Assembly (NCBI GenBank): GCA_024138015.1
Contig: JAMXBB010000010.1
Span: forward strand, 78,462,373-78,526,372
Direction of reading: 5' to 3'
Length of the DNA: 64,000 nt
From: Lumnitzera littorea
Lineage: Eukaryota > Streptophyta > Magnoliopsida > Myrtales > Combretaceae
Below, in pieces: positions 46,166-57,994 of this stretch. Within the stretch, counting starts at the first letter, position 1. Each line of letters starts with the position of its first letter. Below the pieces are notes generated by a model. That model was not told the DNA's origin, did no database searches, and saw only the letters and a list, made by a program, of their open reading frames with translations. Position numbers and translations under genes: made by a program.

Positions 46166-49100
46166 AGGAGAGTATTTGGGTTTTTTTTTTTTTTCAAGCA
46201 TGGTCCCTCTATGGAGGGTATTTGGGTTTTTGATTAGAAACTTTATTGTTGTGATCAAGAAGCCCCTTTTTGTAATGTTTTACTTACACTCTTTGTTTAT
46301 TACAATGTTAATGTTTATGTTCATGTGTTAGTGTGTTTTATGTAATATTCTCCATGAATGTGAACATTTGAGCTTAATGTGTATTTGGATTTGTGTGTGA
46401 ATACGATAAAGTGAATGTGGCCATTGATATTTCTATATTGTGGTGATGTAAACATGAAATTTTACTTAGTTCTATAGAATATTAGGTCTAATTCAATGTG
46501 GGGTTAATGATGAGCTAGGTAGTGTTACCTTCACTAGAATCTTATCCTTTATTAGCATAATTGAATTTAGATATTGTAATAGGATTTGAAAATCCCGATT
46601 AAAATATAAAGTTCCTAATTTGTTCAAGGTAATACTTGTAAATTAGGGCTTAAATCCTAATACTTACCTTAAACTGAATTTGGTTAGGATGAAAAATCAA
46701 TTTTAACACGATTGCTTAAGTAGTGATGGAGCTTAAGTGGTTAGCTAATGGTGTAGATAAGAGATTTATCATATAATGCTCTTGTTATATTAATTTTCAT
46801 GAGATGAAAATTAGTTAAATTCTATAAATGCATTAATGGCATGGCCATTACAACTTTAGATGATTGTTTGCATACATCCTTCTTGTTTGATTTGTGTAGA
46901 AATCCATTTCTTATGCCTAGAATTGTGCTAGAGTCTTTACTTTATTTCATTGTTATTTCTTGTTTCAGTTAGCTTACTTGTGTGCTTTATTTGAGAACTT
47001 GATTTTGCTTACCTAGATTAGGGTAAGAATATCATAATCTAGTGATTAATTAGCTTTCTAACCACTTTCTTTCCTTCTTTAAGAAAAATACGAACTTAGA
47101 TACTCTCCATATATTCCAAATTGATCGATATGCTTACTATTTATTCATAGATTCCACTATATTTTTTAAAAAGATTGCAAGCTATATTGATTTTGAGTAT
47201 AAAAATACCATGCTTTTAAAAATTGGCAATTTTTATAAATTATGTGTCATACCATATAACAAACATGTGTTGTACTATTCCTCTTGGGATATCTTGCACT
47301 GTTCTTCTTGTCTTATATTGTATTGGAAACCAAATGTTATACTATAGATTGTTCCCAAAGTTTATTCAATTGAAAATATCCCCAAAACTAAATGTAACTT
47401 AAGTAATAGATACTTCATTTTAATTTTAGCACAAGTTGGGGTTAGATTCTAGAGTGATTTACCTCTATCTGGATTGAATGTTACAATACATAAAACATGA
47501 TCACGATTAATCTTGTTCACCTCTAAACTATTAAAATATAAGAAAACAAAGCAAAAGAAAAATTATATTTAAGTGATACTTGAACTTTACTCTTTTTTTT
47601 TTCAATTAATTAACTTAAGTTTAAAAGTATTGATTTTTTTATTTTTTGGTAAAGGAAAATGTCAATATCCTTAAACTTTAGCCCTTTTTTTTGCATTTAA
47701 CTACTTGAATTTTTCTTATTTTTACAATTAATAATTTGAACTTTACCCAGTTTCATTAACTACCTAGTTTATGCACTATAATTAATTTTGAAAAATTTTT
47801 AAGTAGTAAATTGACACTTCTAAACTTCATATAATTAATTATAAAAATGAATAAAATCCATATAACAAATATCACATTTTCCCAATTTTCTTTGTATGAC
47901 CAACTACATATTTTACTGGCAAAGTGAAAAAAGAGAATCGAACTACTTTATATGCAAACTCGGGTCCAACAAATCTGCCCCATTTTTGGCCTTTTGTTTT
48001 TCCAATCCACTATTATAAACCCCAAACACAGAAGTCCATATCAAAGGATCCAAGAAAGCTTCATAAGATGGATAGTCCAATTGACGACCTAGAAACATGT
48101 TGCTCATGACTCATGCTATCTTCCAAGTTCCAAACCAACCACAGAGACTTGTCCCATACAATACAATATCATACAGCTTGTTCATGCACACTCAGCGTCA
48201 TATCTGCGCACCAAACTTCGCCACCAATTGCGCTTAACAAAACAACATTGGTGGACCGCTCTCTTCCACGTCAAAGTCTATCAATCATTTAACACCTTGA
48301 CCCATGTTTCTCAATTCTCATAATCACTTCCGTTGGAAAGAATCCGAAACAAGCCATTTTGGCCTTTATAACCATTTTCACAACATAATTTGGCAACAAC
48401 AAAATAATAATGTTAATAATATCCCATACAAATTGCAAATATGATCCTAAAAAATACACACATACATCTCAATTGTTGATAAAGCACTCTGGCATAACCA
48501 TTTATTATTCTTTCAGCAATATTTGAGATTTTAGTTAACTGTTTAGAACCATAGACATATTTTTAAAAGTTGTAGAGTAGTGAATAACACTTTGGAAATT
48601 TATCACTTCTACCGATTCGATCAATAGATTGGGATGTGTATTTGCAATCATCAAAGAAATAAATTGTGCTTATCTCATACGTTATTCTATTCAACAAATA
48701 GGTGAAGCTGTTGTAAATTTGGTCCCGTTGGCATTTATGAGTTAGTATAAACTATAAAGATTGAATTATAAGTTTCTTTTCGATTAATAAAGCATGCTAC
48801 ATGTGGGCCTTTATGCTTCCTAAAGTTTCATAATAGATTTTACTGCTTTTGTTTGTGTATGCCCTCTTCCATTTTCTTTTGATCACGTACGTACACTCAA
48901 CATTTCATTTGGATAATGGGAAGAGATTACTGTTTAGGGATAAATTCAATTAAAAAATTAATATTTTAAAAGTTTAAATAAAAAATTAATATTTTATAAA
49001 ACAATTCAAATTGTTGATTAATAATAATCAATCCATAAAATTGTTTTAACCGTTTTATAAAATGTTAATTTTTTATTTGAATTTTTGAAAACATTTATTC

Positions 49101-49860
49101 TTTATTTGAATTTACTCCCAAATGTTAATATCTTTTATTGTAATTTTTTTGATAATTATGTAATATAGTGAAAGAAGAAAAAAATTGATTTTTTCTCCAT
49201 TTCAGGAAACATTGGAAAGGGAAAACCCAAAAAAAAAAAAAGTAAATAAATAGAGGCATTTAAAGGTACAATAACACTTTGAGCACGCCAAAAATATCAT
49301 TTCTCCAAATTGGAGTCAAGCAACCGGAGAATTAGTAAATTACATTATTAGCCGTATCAGAGAAAAAAAGAAATATAAGGCCACCTATTTTAAAATATTT
49401 TCAAGAATATCAAAGGATACTTCAAGACTTCAAGACTTGTTAAGATGTTAATTAAAAATACTTTTCACCTTTTTCTACACCTGTTTTTTCCAATATGTAT
49501 ATTTAATATTAGAAAAAGTGAGAAACTCTCGTTAAATCTTTAACAAGTTCTCAACATAAAAGTAAATTAATTGAGGGTAGGTTGTGTTATTCTAAAGCAA
49601 CTTCAAGTCGAGAAATCACCTACAGCCACTTTCTGTTTTCTCTCCTTTCACCTTGTAAGCCATCATTGTTTCTGATCCTTTCATAATTTCATTCCCCTTA
49701 TTATCATCTCCTATATTATCTATTATTCCTTCTATAATTTTGTTTCATTTTCACAAACACACTGCAAAAGACAGAGAGATACGTTACCTTTTAGGCACTG
49801 AAAACTATGAATGATCAAACGCACTGATTTCTTTGCAGCTTAAACCTCATTCTTCATGAC
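46166..49860. other. Spacer upstream of the receptor kinase gene
   Basis: Mostly AT-rich. A GC-richer unique block at about 47940-48330 contains a TATA-like word (TATTATAAACC, about 48010) followed by a short open frame (ATG at 48067, 13 codons). The part 49600-49870 is C/T-rich and is probably the proximal promoter of the kinase gene. No other gene seen. Confidence 0.35.
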
Positions 49861-49873
49861 ACTGCCTATATCC

Positions 49874-49882
49874 CTTATATAT
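49874..49882 (+). promoter_or_regulatory. TATA box of the receptor kinase gene
   Basis: CTTATATAT lies about 70 bases before the start codon. It is followed by a C/T-rich leader (for example 'ctttctctcttcattttt'). Confidence 0.55.
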
Positions 49883-49950
49883 CCCACCATCAAATGCTCC
49901 TATAGAACAAACACACGGGCTTTCTCTCTTCATTTTTAGCCATTTTTCAG

Positions 49951-52763
49951 ATGGATATTTCCATTCCTTGGTTAGTCCTTCTACTTCTATTCCCAGCTAG
50001 CCCACTAGTGTGCGCTCTAAATGATGAGGGCCCAGCGCTATGGTCATTAAGGCAATCAATCACCGAAGATCCTACGAACTTCCTAAGCAACTGGAATTTT
50101 TCGGACCCGATTCCATGTTCCTGGAATGGAATTACATGTAGAGATAACAAAGTTTTTTCTCTTACAATTACACACAAGGGACTCGCTGGAGTTCTTCCCT
50201 CTGTCCTTGGAAATCTCACTTCGATCCGACACCTTGATCTTAGGAACAACAAGCTCTCAGGAAGCTTGCCAGTTTCGCTGTTTGAGATAAAGGGGTTGCA
50301 AAGCTTGGTGCTCTCAGGAAACTGTTTTTTCGGGCTGATTCCTGTAGAAATTGAAAACCTCAGGGCGCTTCAGATATTGGATTTATCCAGGAACTCTTTC
50401 AATGGTACAATACCTTCATCAGTACTTCAGTGTACAAGATTAACAGCACTTGATCTTAGTCATAATGGTTTCTCTGGTTCTCTGCCAGAGGGACTTGGCA
50501 CCATCTTGATTGCTCTTCAGACAATTAATCTTTCCTTCAACAAGTTTGATGGTACGATACCTGACAGCATTGGGAAATTGTCCAATTTGAAAGAGAAGTT
50601 GGATTTGTCTCATAACTTCTTTCATGGTCCTATTCCAGAATCCCTAGGCAACATTCCTGAAAATGTTTACATCGATCTTAGTAACAACAATCTTAGCGGA
50701 GTAATACCACCATATGATGTGTTACTGAATTCAGGACCAACAGCTTTTATAGGAAATCCATTCCTCTGTGGGCTGCCTTTGAAATTGGCTTGTCCACCTG
50801 GCACTCCTTATCCATATTCTCACTCCTTGCCACATTTTCCATCTCAGGATCCAGATGGTAGCTTGCAATCTGGCAAAAGAAGTAGAAATCCATCAAAAGG
50901 CATAATCATTCTGATTATATCAATTGCCATGGTTGGAAGTTGCTTTCTTGGCTGGCTTCTCTCTTACAGTTGCAAAAAATCCTCTTGCAAGGCTAGTGAA
51001 CATGTTGGCAGTTGTATTTTCGATGAGAAAACATTGTTCAGGAAGGAGCTTTTCTGTTTCAGAAACGTGGTATTGGATGATTCACCAGAAAAGATGGAGC
51101 AATATAATTTTGTTCCCTTAGATATGGAGGTGAGCTTTAATTTAGACAAACTTTTGAAAGCATCTGCTTTTCTGCTGGGGAAGAATAGCAGTGGGATAGT
51201 CTACAAAGTTGTTCTTGAAGATGGACAAAGCTTAGCTGTTAGAAGATTGGGAGAAGGTGGTTCTCAGAGACAAAAGGACTTCCAAACTGAAGTTGAAGCC
51301 ATTGGAAAGATCAGACACCCGAACATAGTCCATCTTAGAGCCTATTGCTGGTCTGTTGATGAGAAGCTACTCATCTACGATTTCGTTCCCAATGGTGATC
51401 TTGCTTCTGCGCTTCATGGTACTCACTTCTCTATATCTTTCATATCATCCACTTTTTCCTACCTTATACATAAGTGCATTGGAAGTACTAACTTCAAGCT
51501 ACTTGACAATTCGGTTATGATTCAAAAATTTGACATGAATCTCAAATTGTTCAAAATGATTGGTTCTATGCTAATAAGTCATATCGATAACCATTAAAGC
51601 CCATGTTGCCTCCTTACAAAATTTCTGTGCGGTGCTTATATACATATTAAGGCCCTCTAATTTACGGCTAGCTTTTGCGGTGGGCTTGAGTTTCTAACTT
51701 AATACCCGAGCCAGTTTCGGTGTAACCAGCCGAGCCTGTTGCATCTATTAAGCTATCCATCTAATGATGAACGTCTGTCAAGTAGAGGTTTTAGTTTCTA
51801 GCCTAACCTCCTTAAAAATCCTATGGTCTTCTGCTCATATATTTGTTTGGGCCATCCACTCTACTTTACTAGCTAGCTTTTGAAATAAACTAGGAATTTT
51901 TTAACGAATGGATTGAAAAGTAGCAAAAGGAAACAAATTAAAAGGACTTGAAATTTTAGTACACCTTTTGGAAAGTTTAGAATATAATCACAATGCATTT
52001 AACATTGCCTTTCATTATTATAAGTATAGCCGCTTTATCATATACAAATTGATACTCATGCAACATGAATTTCGACCATTCAATCTGACCAGGGAAATCT
52101 GGACTTACACCTTCTAGACCACTTTCATGGTCTACTCGTCTGAGAATCATCAAAGGAATTGCAAAAGGCTTGGTTTATCTTCATGAAGTCAGTCCTAAAA
52201 AGTATGTTCATGGGGATCTAAAGCCAAGCAATATCCTTCTAGGGGAAAACATGAAGCCTCAGATTTCCAAATTTGGACTCAGCCGTCTTGCTGATGCTGC
52301 TGGATGCTCTTCCTCATCATTTCAATTAGACCAAATTGTGATGACCACGCCAGAGCAACAAAGTTCTCCATATGAATTCACAGCAATCAATACAGTTGAG
52401 AATTTAAGATCCTATTACCAAGCTCCTGAAGCATCAAGAGCCTCAAAGCCATCTCAGAAGTGGGACATTTACTCTTTAGGAATGATCTTACTTGAGATGA
52501 TCACAGGCAAGTTGCCTGTTGTCGAGGTCGGTTCCTTCAGATTCGATCTGATTCAGTGGGTGCAGGTTAGCACTGAGGAGGGAATTCCACTTCGAGATAT
52601 GGTCGATCCATCCCTGCTTCATGAACTTGACAAGGAAGAAGAGATGGCTGCTGTACTTAGGATTGGCTTGGCTTGTGTTCATAAGAGTCCGGAAAGAAGG
52701 CCTTCCACAAGGCATGTCTTGAATAGTATGGACAAGCTAATCAGACTCAGCATTGAATTATAG
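49951..52763 (+). CDS. LRR receptor-like kinase, subfamily III, probable pseudokinase (exons 49951-51418 and 52093-52763)
   Basis: The spliced product is 712 residues. In order: a signal peptide of about 22 residues; an LRR N-terminal cap with the CSWNGITC motif; about eight leucine-rich repeats to residue 270 or so (LDLRNNKLSGSLP is typical); FIGNPFLCGLPL closing the ectodomain; a membrane segment at about 316-341; and a cytoplasmic kinase domain from about 398. Family marks YIDLSNNNLSG and GPTAFIGNP place it with the Arabidopsis At2g01210 (ZAR1)/At1g25320 group. In the kinase, the ATP-binding Lys position is Arg431 (LAVRRLG, common in this group), HRD is H529-G-D531, and the metal-binding DFG Asp is Lys549 (SKFG). 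D531 and 549 are 18 apart, the canonical spacing, so the alignment is firm. It probably signals as a scaffold rather than by phosphotransfer. The start codon follows a TATA box and leads straight into the signal peptide. Confidence 0.95.
51419..52092 (+). other. Intron of the receptor kinase gene (674 bp)
   Basis: Donor CATG|GTACTC and acceptor CCAG|GGAAAT join in phase 1 to give ...ALHG-KSGLTPSRPLSW, which matches the family's continuous sequence before the catalytic loop. The junction sits inside the kinase domain, between the hinge and the catalytic loop. If it is not removed, the frame stops at 51597 after 548 residues. Confidence 0.9.
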
Positions 52764-52771
52764 ATAGATTG

Positions 52772-52777
52772 AATAAA
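52772..52777 (+). terminator. Possible polyadenylation signal of the receptor kinase gene
   Basis: AATAAA nine bases after the stop codon. It is close to the stop for a plant gene; the true site may be one of the AT-rich signals further down, to about 53120. Confidence 0.35.
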
Positions 52778-53154
52778 GGTACTATGAACAAGAAACATCG
52801 GATGGAAGAAGTATTCACAAGTCTGCATATCATATTGATAGGAATGTAAGCCTGTCCTAAGAACTTTTAGAAATCTTTTTCTATTTAATTGTTGCAAATT
52901 ACCATATGTAGATGAAAGGAAAAAGAGGAAGAAAAAAAGGAAAGTTTTATGATTATGGAATCTTCTGCTTTGAGTTGCCAATGCAGTATCTTGTCTCTCT
53001 ATGTGCATCCACAAAGCTTATAGGATTGTGAGAATGATCTTGTTTAAATACATTTAAACTCTTGGTTAAAGATATTATAGTCTAAAAGTATGAATATTGG
53101 TCTTTTAATGAAATAAAACAGAATCGATCTCTTTTTATGTAATGTTGTTGGAGG

Positions 53155-53190
53155 AAAAAAGAAAAAGAAAGAAAGAAAGAAAGAAGAAAT
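53155..53190 (+). repeat. GAAA/AAAG microsatellite
   Basis: A run of GAAA units downstream of the kinase gene. Confidence 0.85.
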
Positions 53191-53479
53191 GATTTCTTCA
53201 ACTTGTAAGACCCTCCATCATTGATTATGCCTCAGGGTTGATATTAGATGAGCCAAATTTTCAAAACCTGCTGGAGGAAATAAGATGCATAATATTACAT
53301 GTATTCCACACACCACATATTCTAGGTTTAGTATTCTCTAGTTAAATATTACAAGGGGATGATGGAAAATATTACCAATAAATGTATTTAAGATTTTATA
53401 AATAATTAACCAATCTAGCAATGTTACCTTATTTATGACCTATAATATTGGACACATATTTGGTTAGATGGTCCAAGTT

Positions 53480-53516
53480 TAGAAAAAGAAAAAGAAAAAG
53501 GAAAAGGAAAAAGATA
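53480..53516 (+). repeat. AAAAAG/GAAAAG microsatellite
   Basis: Imperfect hexanucleotide run of A and G. Confidence 0.8.
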
Positions 53517-53784
53517 AATGGCCTAAAATTAGCCGGACACATGGGAAGCATAACTATGTTGGAATTGACATCGAAACCAACAGGTTAGAAATTGATAATC
53601 TCACAGACCGATTACGGTTCTAACAAAAGAAGAAATGGAACTCGTAGGTCCTAAGTTTCGACCCATTGATCAGCTAATCTTAGGACCCGCTTACCTTTAA
53701 GCATAGGTCTACATCCATTCTACAAATTCGTGGCTTCTTTCATTAATCATACGAATATTTGTCAAAAATAATATTTCATTAATA

Positions 53785-54303
53785 TACTTTGTTTGGCATG
53801 AAAGAGAAAGAAATAGAAGAGAAAAAATTGAAAAGGAAAGAATTACATGGAATGCGTTATTTTGAATATATTTGAAAAATAATAGGAAAGAAAAACAAGA
53901 GAATTAGAAGGAAAAGTATTATGGTGGAATGCATTTCTTTAGAATTTGTTTGAAAAATAATTGGAAGGAAAGGCAAGGGAGTGCTAGTCATTTCAAAATT
54001 GGAATAGGGAAGATAAAATTGGTAAGATAGGTCTACTTACCTTTAAGCATAGGTCTACAAACATACATATAAAATAATATTAAGTAAAAGAAATTATGAA
54101 TAGGGAAGATAAAATTGGAAATCTAATAATTTTTCCCCTCTCTCTCTCTCTCCATTTTGGAAGAGATTGAAAATTGTGAGGCCTGGGAAATTTTTCCTCC
54201 CCTTTCCTTTCACCCTTCTAATTCTATTCTTTGCAAAATAGTGAAATTCAAAATTTTCCTTTCCTCTAAATTCTTTCCTTCATTCCAAACAAAAGGGTAT
54301 TGT
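53785..54303. mobile_element. MITE-like element (about 520 bp) with imperfect terminal inverted repeats
   Basis: The left end TACTTTGTTTGGCATGAAAG... and the complement of the right end TACCCTTTTGTTTGGAATGAAGG... match as an imperfect inverted repeat extending into GAAAGAAAT-type sequence. Inside are two copies of a block of about 75 bp ('tggaatgc', 'tttgaaaaataat', 'ggaa'). No coding capacity. The superfamily is uncertain because no clear target duplication was found. Confidence 0.6.
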
Positions 54304-57300
54304 ATTACAATATATAATAAAATTTATTGTCGAAAAACACATAATTAAATTAGACACAATCATTTCAATTTTTATTATCACAACTATACATGTTCATGAG
54401 AGTTGTCATATGCAAAGACCTCCATGTGAGGTCTTACACATTAAAGCTCGCTACTTAGTGAAGGGAAAGGCTTTTGACAAACAAGATTGTAAATGAACTG
54501 AATTATCCATAAGCTACTCAAGTTCAACTCACTTTAAACTCAATTTGGCTCAAGCTTAATTTGTGATTGAATCAAATTCAAGTTTAAAATAAAGCTTATT
54601 TAAAAAAAAAAAAACTCTAATTTCTATTTAGACTCTCGAGTTAGCTTGTTTACATTGTTAACGAGGGAATTCAATTGGGTTTCATCACTTTTTTCTTTTT
54701 CCTTAGGCTTGTGTGAACCCTCCTAAGCTAATAAACTATCACCTACAGTTGATAGTGGATTGAACGGCCTAAAGGCAATTTTTTAATTTCTCAATTTCTT
54801 TTTTATTTCTTATTCTCCAATTTTTTTATTAATTTACTTTAATAACATATAATAATAAAAATAATAGTAATATGAAAATTATCATCATCATCCTCACCAT
54901 CTTTTTATCAATTTTGCATTTTTTTAAAAATTTTCTTTTTTTTTTTATTTTTATCTTTTGGTTTTCTATTACTTTATTTATTTTTATATATTTTATTATA
55001 TTTTTTTATAAAAATACATGTACCAATCAAATGGTGCCACATGTCAATTAGTCGATTTATTTGCCCATTCCTACATGTTATCATGGTATTTTATTGAAAA
55101 TTAAAGATGAAACATGACTATATCAATAAAAAAATGTTTAAAAACTACTTATAATTTCATCTAACCATGAAGAATATGCATTTAATCTCAAATACATGAA
55201 TCTATTTTCCAAAAAACTATAAAAGTATAAACATTTAAATTTTGATTATTATTTAAGTTTAAGGTATCAAACTACCAATCTATGAAGATATCTTGCCTAT
55301 TAACAAGAAAGCTAATAAAATATCAAGAACACATGCGTATAACATTAATCAAAATCAATTTTTGGAAAACCATACTTTTATAACACTTTCTTAATTGACA
55401 TGCTAGTATTTAGAATTAAACAAGACTTTTAATATGAACTTTGTCAAGCGTGAAACTTAACTCTACTATGATTCGATTTATATGATACTTAGCCAATTTA
55501 ATACAACACACTCAACTAGAAATCAAAAAGTCTTGAAAAACAATTATGTTTAGAGTGGCTAACCAACTAAAATCAGTAAAAAGAGTAGGTTAGAAATCAA
55601 GCAATTAAAGTAAACTGATTATTAATTTGACTATTGCTTTAATTGGAAAACCAGAAAATCTTTGCTTTAAAGACTTAACTTTTAAAATTCTAAAGAGCTA
55701 CAAAAATATAACTTTTTGAAAATAAAAAACTTTTAATTTGTCATTGCAGAATATGGTTCATATGATGTTTTGATGATAAATTAGTAAATTGAGAATAAGA
55801 TTTATTTATTTTTTTGTTGGAAAAAGAATATATTTTATTACTTTCCTAATGGCCATCTCACAAGTGTTATTTGCTAGCTGGAATCAAGCCTCTGCTATTA
55901 ATTTTTTTTTTCCATATTGTAAAGCTTTAATATGTTTGCTTATTTTAATTTTGGAAAATATTCAAAAAATATTAATTTGATGTTGCTTTATTATTTGAGG
56001 TTACAACTAGTTTTGATGTTTATTTTAATATAATTACCTTTAGAAATCTTTTACCTAAAATCTTTTAAAAACTCCTTTTTTTTTAAGAAGAATTTTACTT
56101 TTGGATAATTTTTAATTTAGAAAAAGATTTATTTATACTTACTATGACTCATTATTCTAAAAGAATTCTTGTTTTAGTTTTAAAGAAAGTTCATTATTAT
56201 ATTTTATAGAAAAATACAAATAATCCCCTAAACTTTGACTTAGGTATAGATTGACCCCTTGAACCTTCAAAGTATGCTTTAAAACCTCTTATATTTTGAT
56301 AAATTGGCAAATACTCTCATGGGTTGAAAATGACCCTCTTAAACTTTGATTTCTGTATACAAACTGTAAACCTTGTAAATTTTATGTTTTGGACTTAGAA
56401 TCGAAGATATTCCTTAGGCTTAATCGGGCCAAAAAAATTAAAACTAACAAAATTTTAAATCGAAACCTTAAAAATAAACTCGAAAAACCTTAATTGTATG
56501 CAAAGACTGTAAACCCAAGAACGTGTGACCACAAATTTAAAAATCCAAATTGAATAAAAACTCTAAACCCCAAACTTTAGAGTATTAAAACCTTAGATTA
56601 AACTCTAAATTAAAACATTTAATTTGAATTACGTAAATTGCATAAACTTGATAATGAACGGTAGGAGATATGTACAAAAAACAACGATCAATCAAATTAA
56701 GTTAATTAAGGTAATAAATTAATTGAATTACTAATTTATCTCAAATGATATATTTTCTTAAAAAGCAAAGCTAAAATCGTAAACATACTTCAAAGCACTC
56801 AAACCCTCATAAAACTCAAACGTGAGAAGCCCTAAAATGAATTGGAAACTCTAATTTAGTGTGAAAAGTCCTAATTTAATTAATAAACTCTAATTATAGA
56901 GCTACATTATTAAGTAATTACTAATAATTCACTAAATTGATAGAACAGCCCCAATAGACCCTAAATTAATTTGACAAAATGATCCGATAGGCTTGATTAA
57001 CTTAATTGAATATAAAAAATTCTAAATTATGATCATCTACACTAGTAATTAGAGTTATAAACTTAAATTGCATTATAATTATCTACATACATTCGTGAAT
57101 CATAATTAGCCAAAGATAATCACAATTAACTATATAGGATAAGATAATTAGTTGAAAAAGTAAGAGACCACTCACTTTTAGTAGACAAACCATTGCCTCA
57201 ATTGACAAAAATCATAAACAATAAATTGGTCCTGACTTGTGTTTGTACTATGCAACCAAGAATGGAGGGCATTTGTTCCTCGTTATAACCACTTAGAATT

Positions 57301-57990
57301 AACTCCTTTTTTTACCCCTCCATCTACATTTTTACTTAATCTTCTTCTTTAGAATAAACCTTAGAAATATTATCTAAGCACATAATCCAAAACAAAAGAA
57401 AAACAAGAAGGAAGGAAACAAAAATAAGCTTCTCGGTCTTGGGTGTATACCCGAACGCCCTAAGCTATAACTCTCCACCACTACCTCTAAACGATATAAA
57501 ATTACTTGCGTTTGAATCCTCTTTCATCTCCCTTTCTTGTTGACAAACATCCTGGAACAAAATAATTTGTTTTGTTTGCCAAAAATGAAGTGAAAAAAGA
57601 CCCTTTGCATTTCCATCGAGATAAACTTACACCTTTTCAACTTTCTTTCTAGTTTAAGTTTATGAGCATGATTCTTAAGCTTAAAAACTAAGGAAAAAGT
57701 TATTAAAATTCCAATTTTGTTTACCATGTTTACATGCCCATACATGTACATTTTCTTAAATTTTTAGTGTAGTAAATATGTTATATGTAACTTTAGAAGC
57801 ACATAAGTTGTATTAAAATGATAACTTGAAGAAAAGTTAAGAATCATCATCATATCGTTATTCTCATGCTAGAGCTAAAACATATGTATGTATATCCCCA
57901 CCGTATTTTTTATTTCTTATGTTTATTTTGGTAAAAAATGGTTTTAGATAAATTTTAGTAGTAATTTGATGCATGTTTTAGTAAGTTAAG
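54304..57990. other. AT-rich spacer
   Basis: No gene recognised. It contains copy B of a dispersed repeat at 56200-56365 and otherwise only short open frames. Confidence 0.4.
56200..56365 (-). repeat. Dispersed repeat, copy B (reverse)
   Basis: The reverse complement reads 'gaaatcaaagtttaagagggt', then 'caatttatcaaaatataagaggttttaaa', 'ggttcaaggggtcaatc' and 'cctaagtcaaagtttagggga'. This is collinear with 18380-18530. Phrases of this type occur in terminal parts of some plant DNA transposons, but the class is not shown. Confidence 0.75.
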
Positions 57991-57994
57991 GATA

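Noticed and set aside
49947..50252. Reverse-strand 101-codon frame over the receptor kinase start
   Set aside because: It is antisense to the LRR-coding exon and has no features of its own.
49951..51597. A single-exon 548-residue kinase gene
   Set aside because: The last 60 or so residues after ALHG do not resemble a kinase; splice sites at 51418/52093 restore the family sequence and the catalytic loop.
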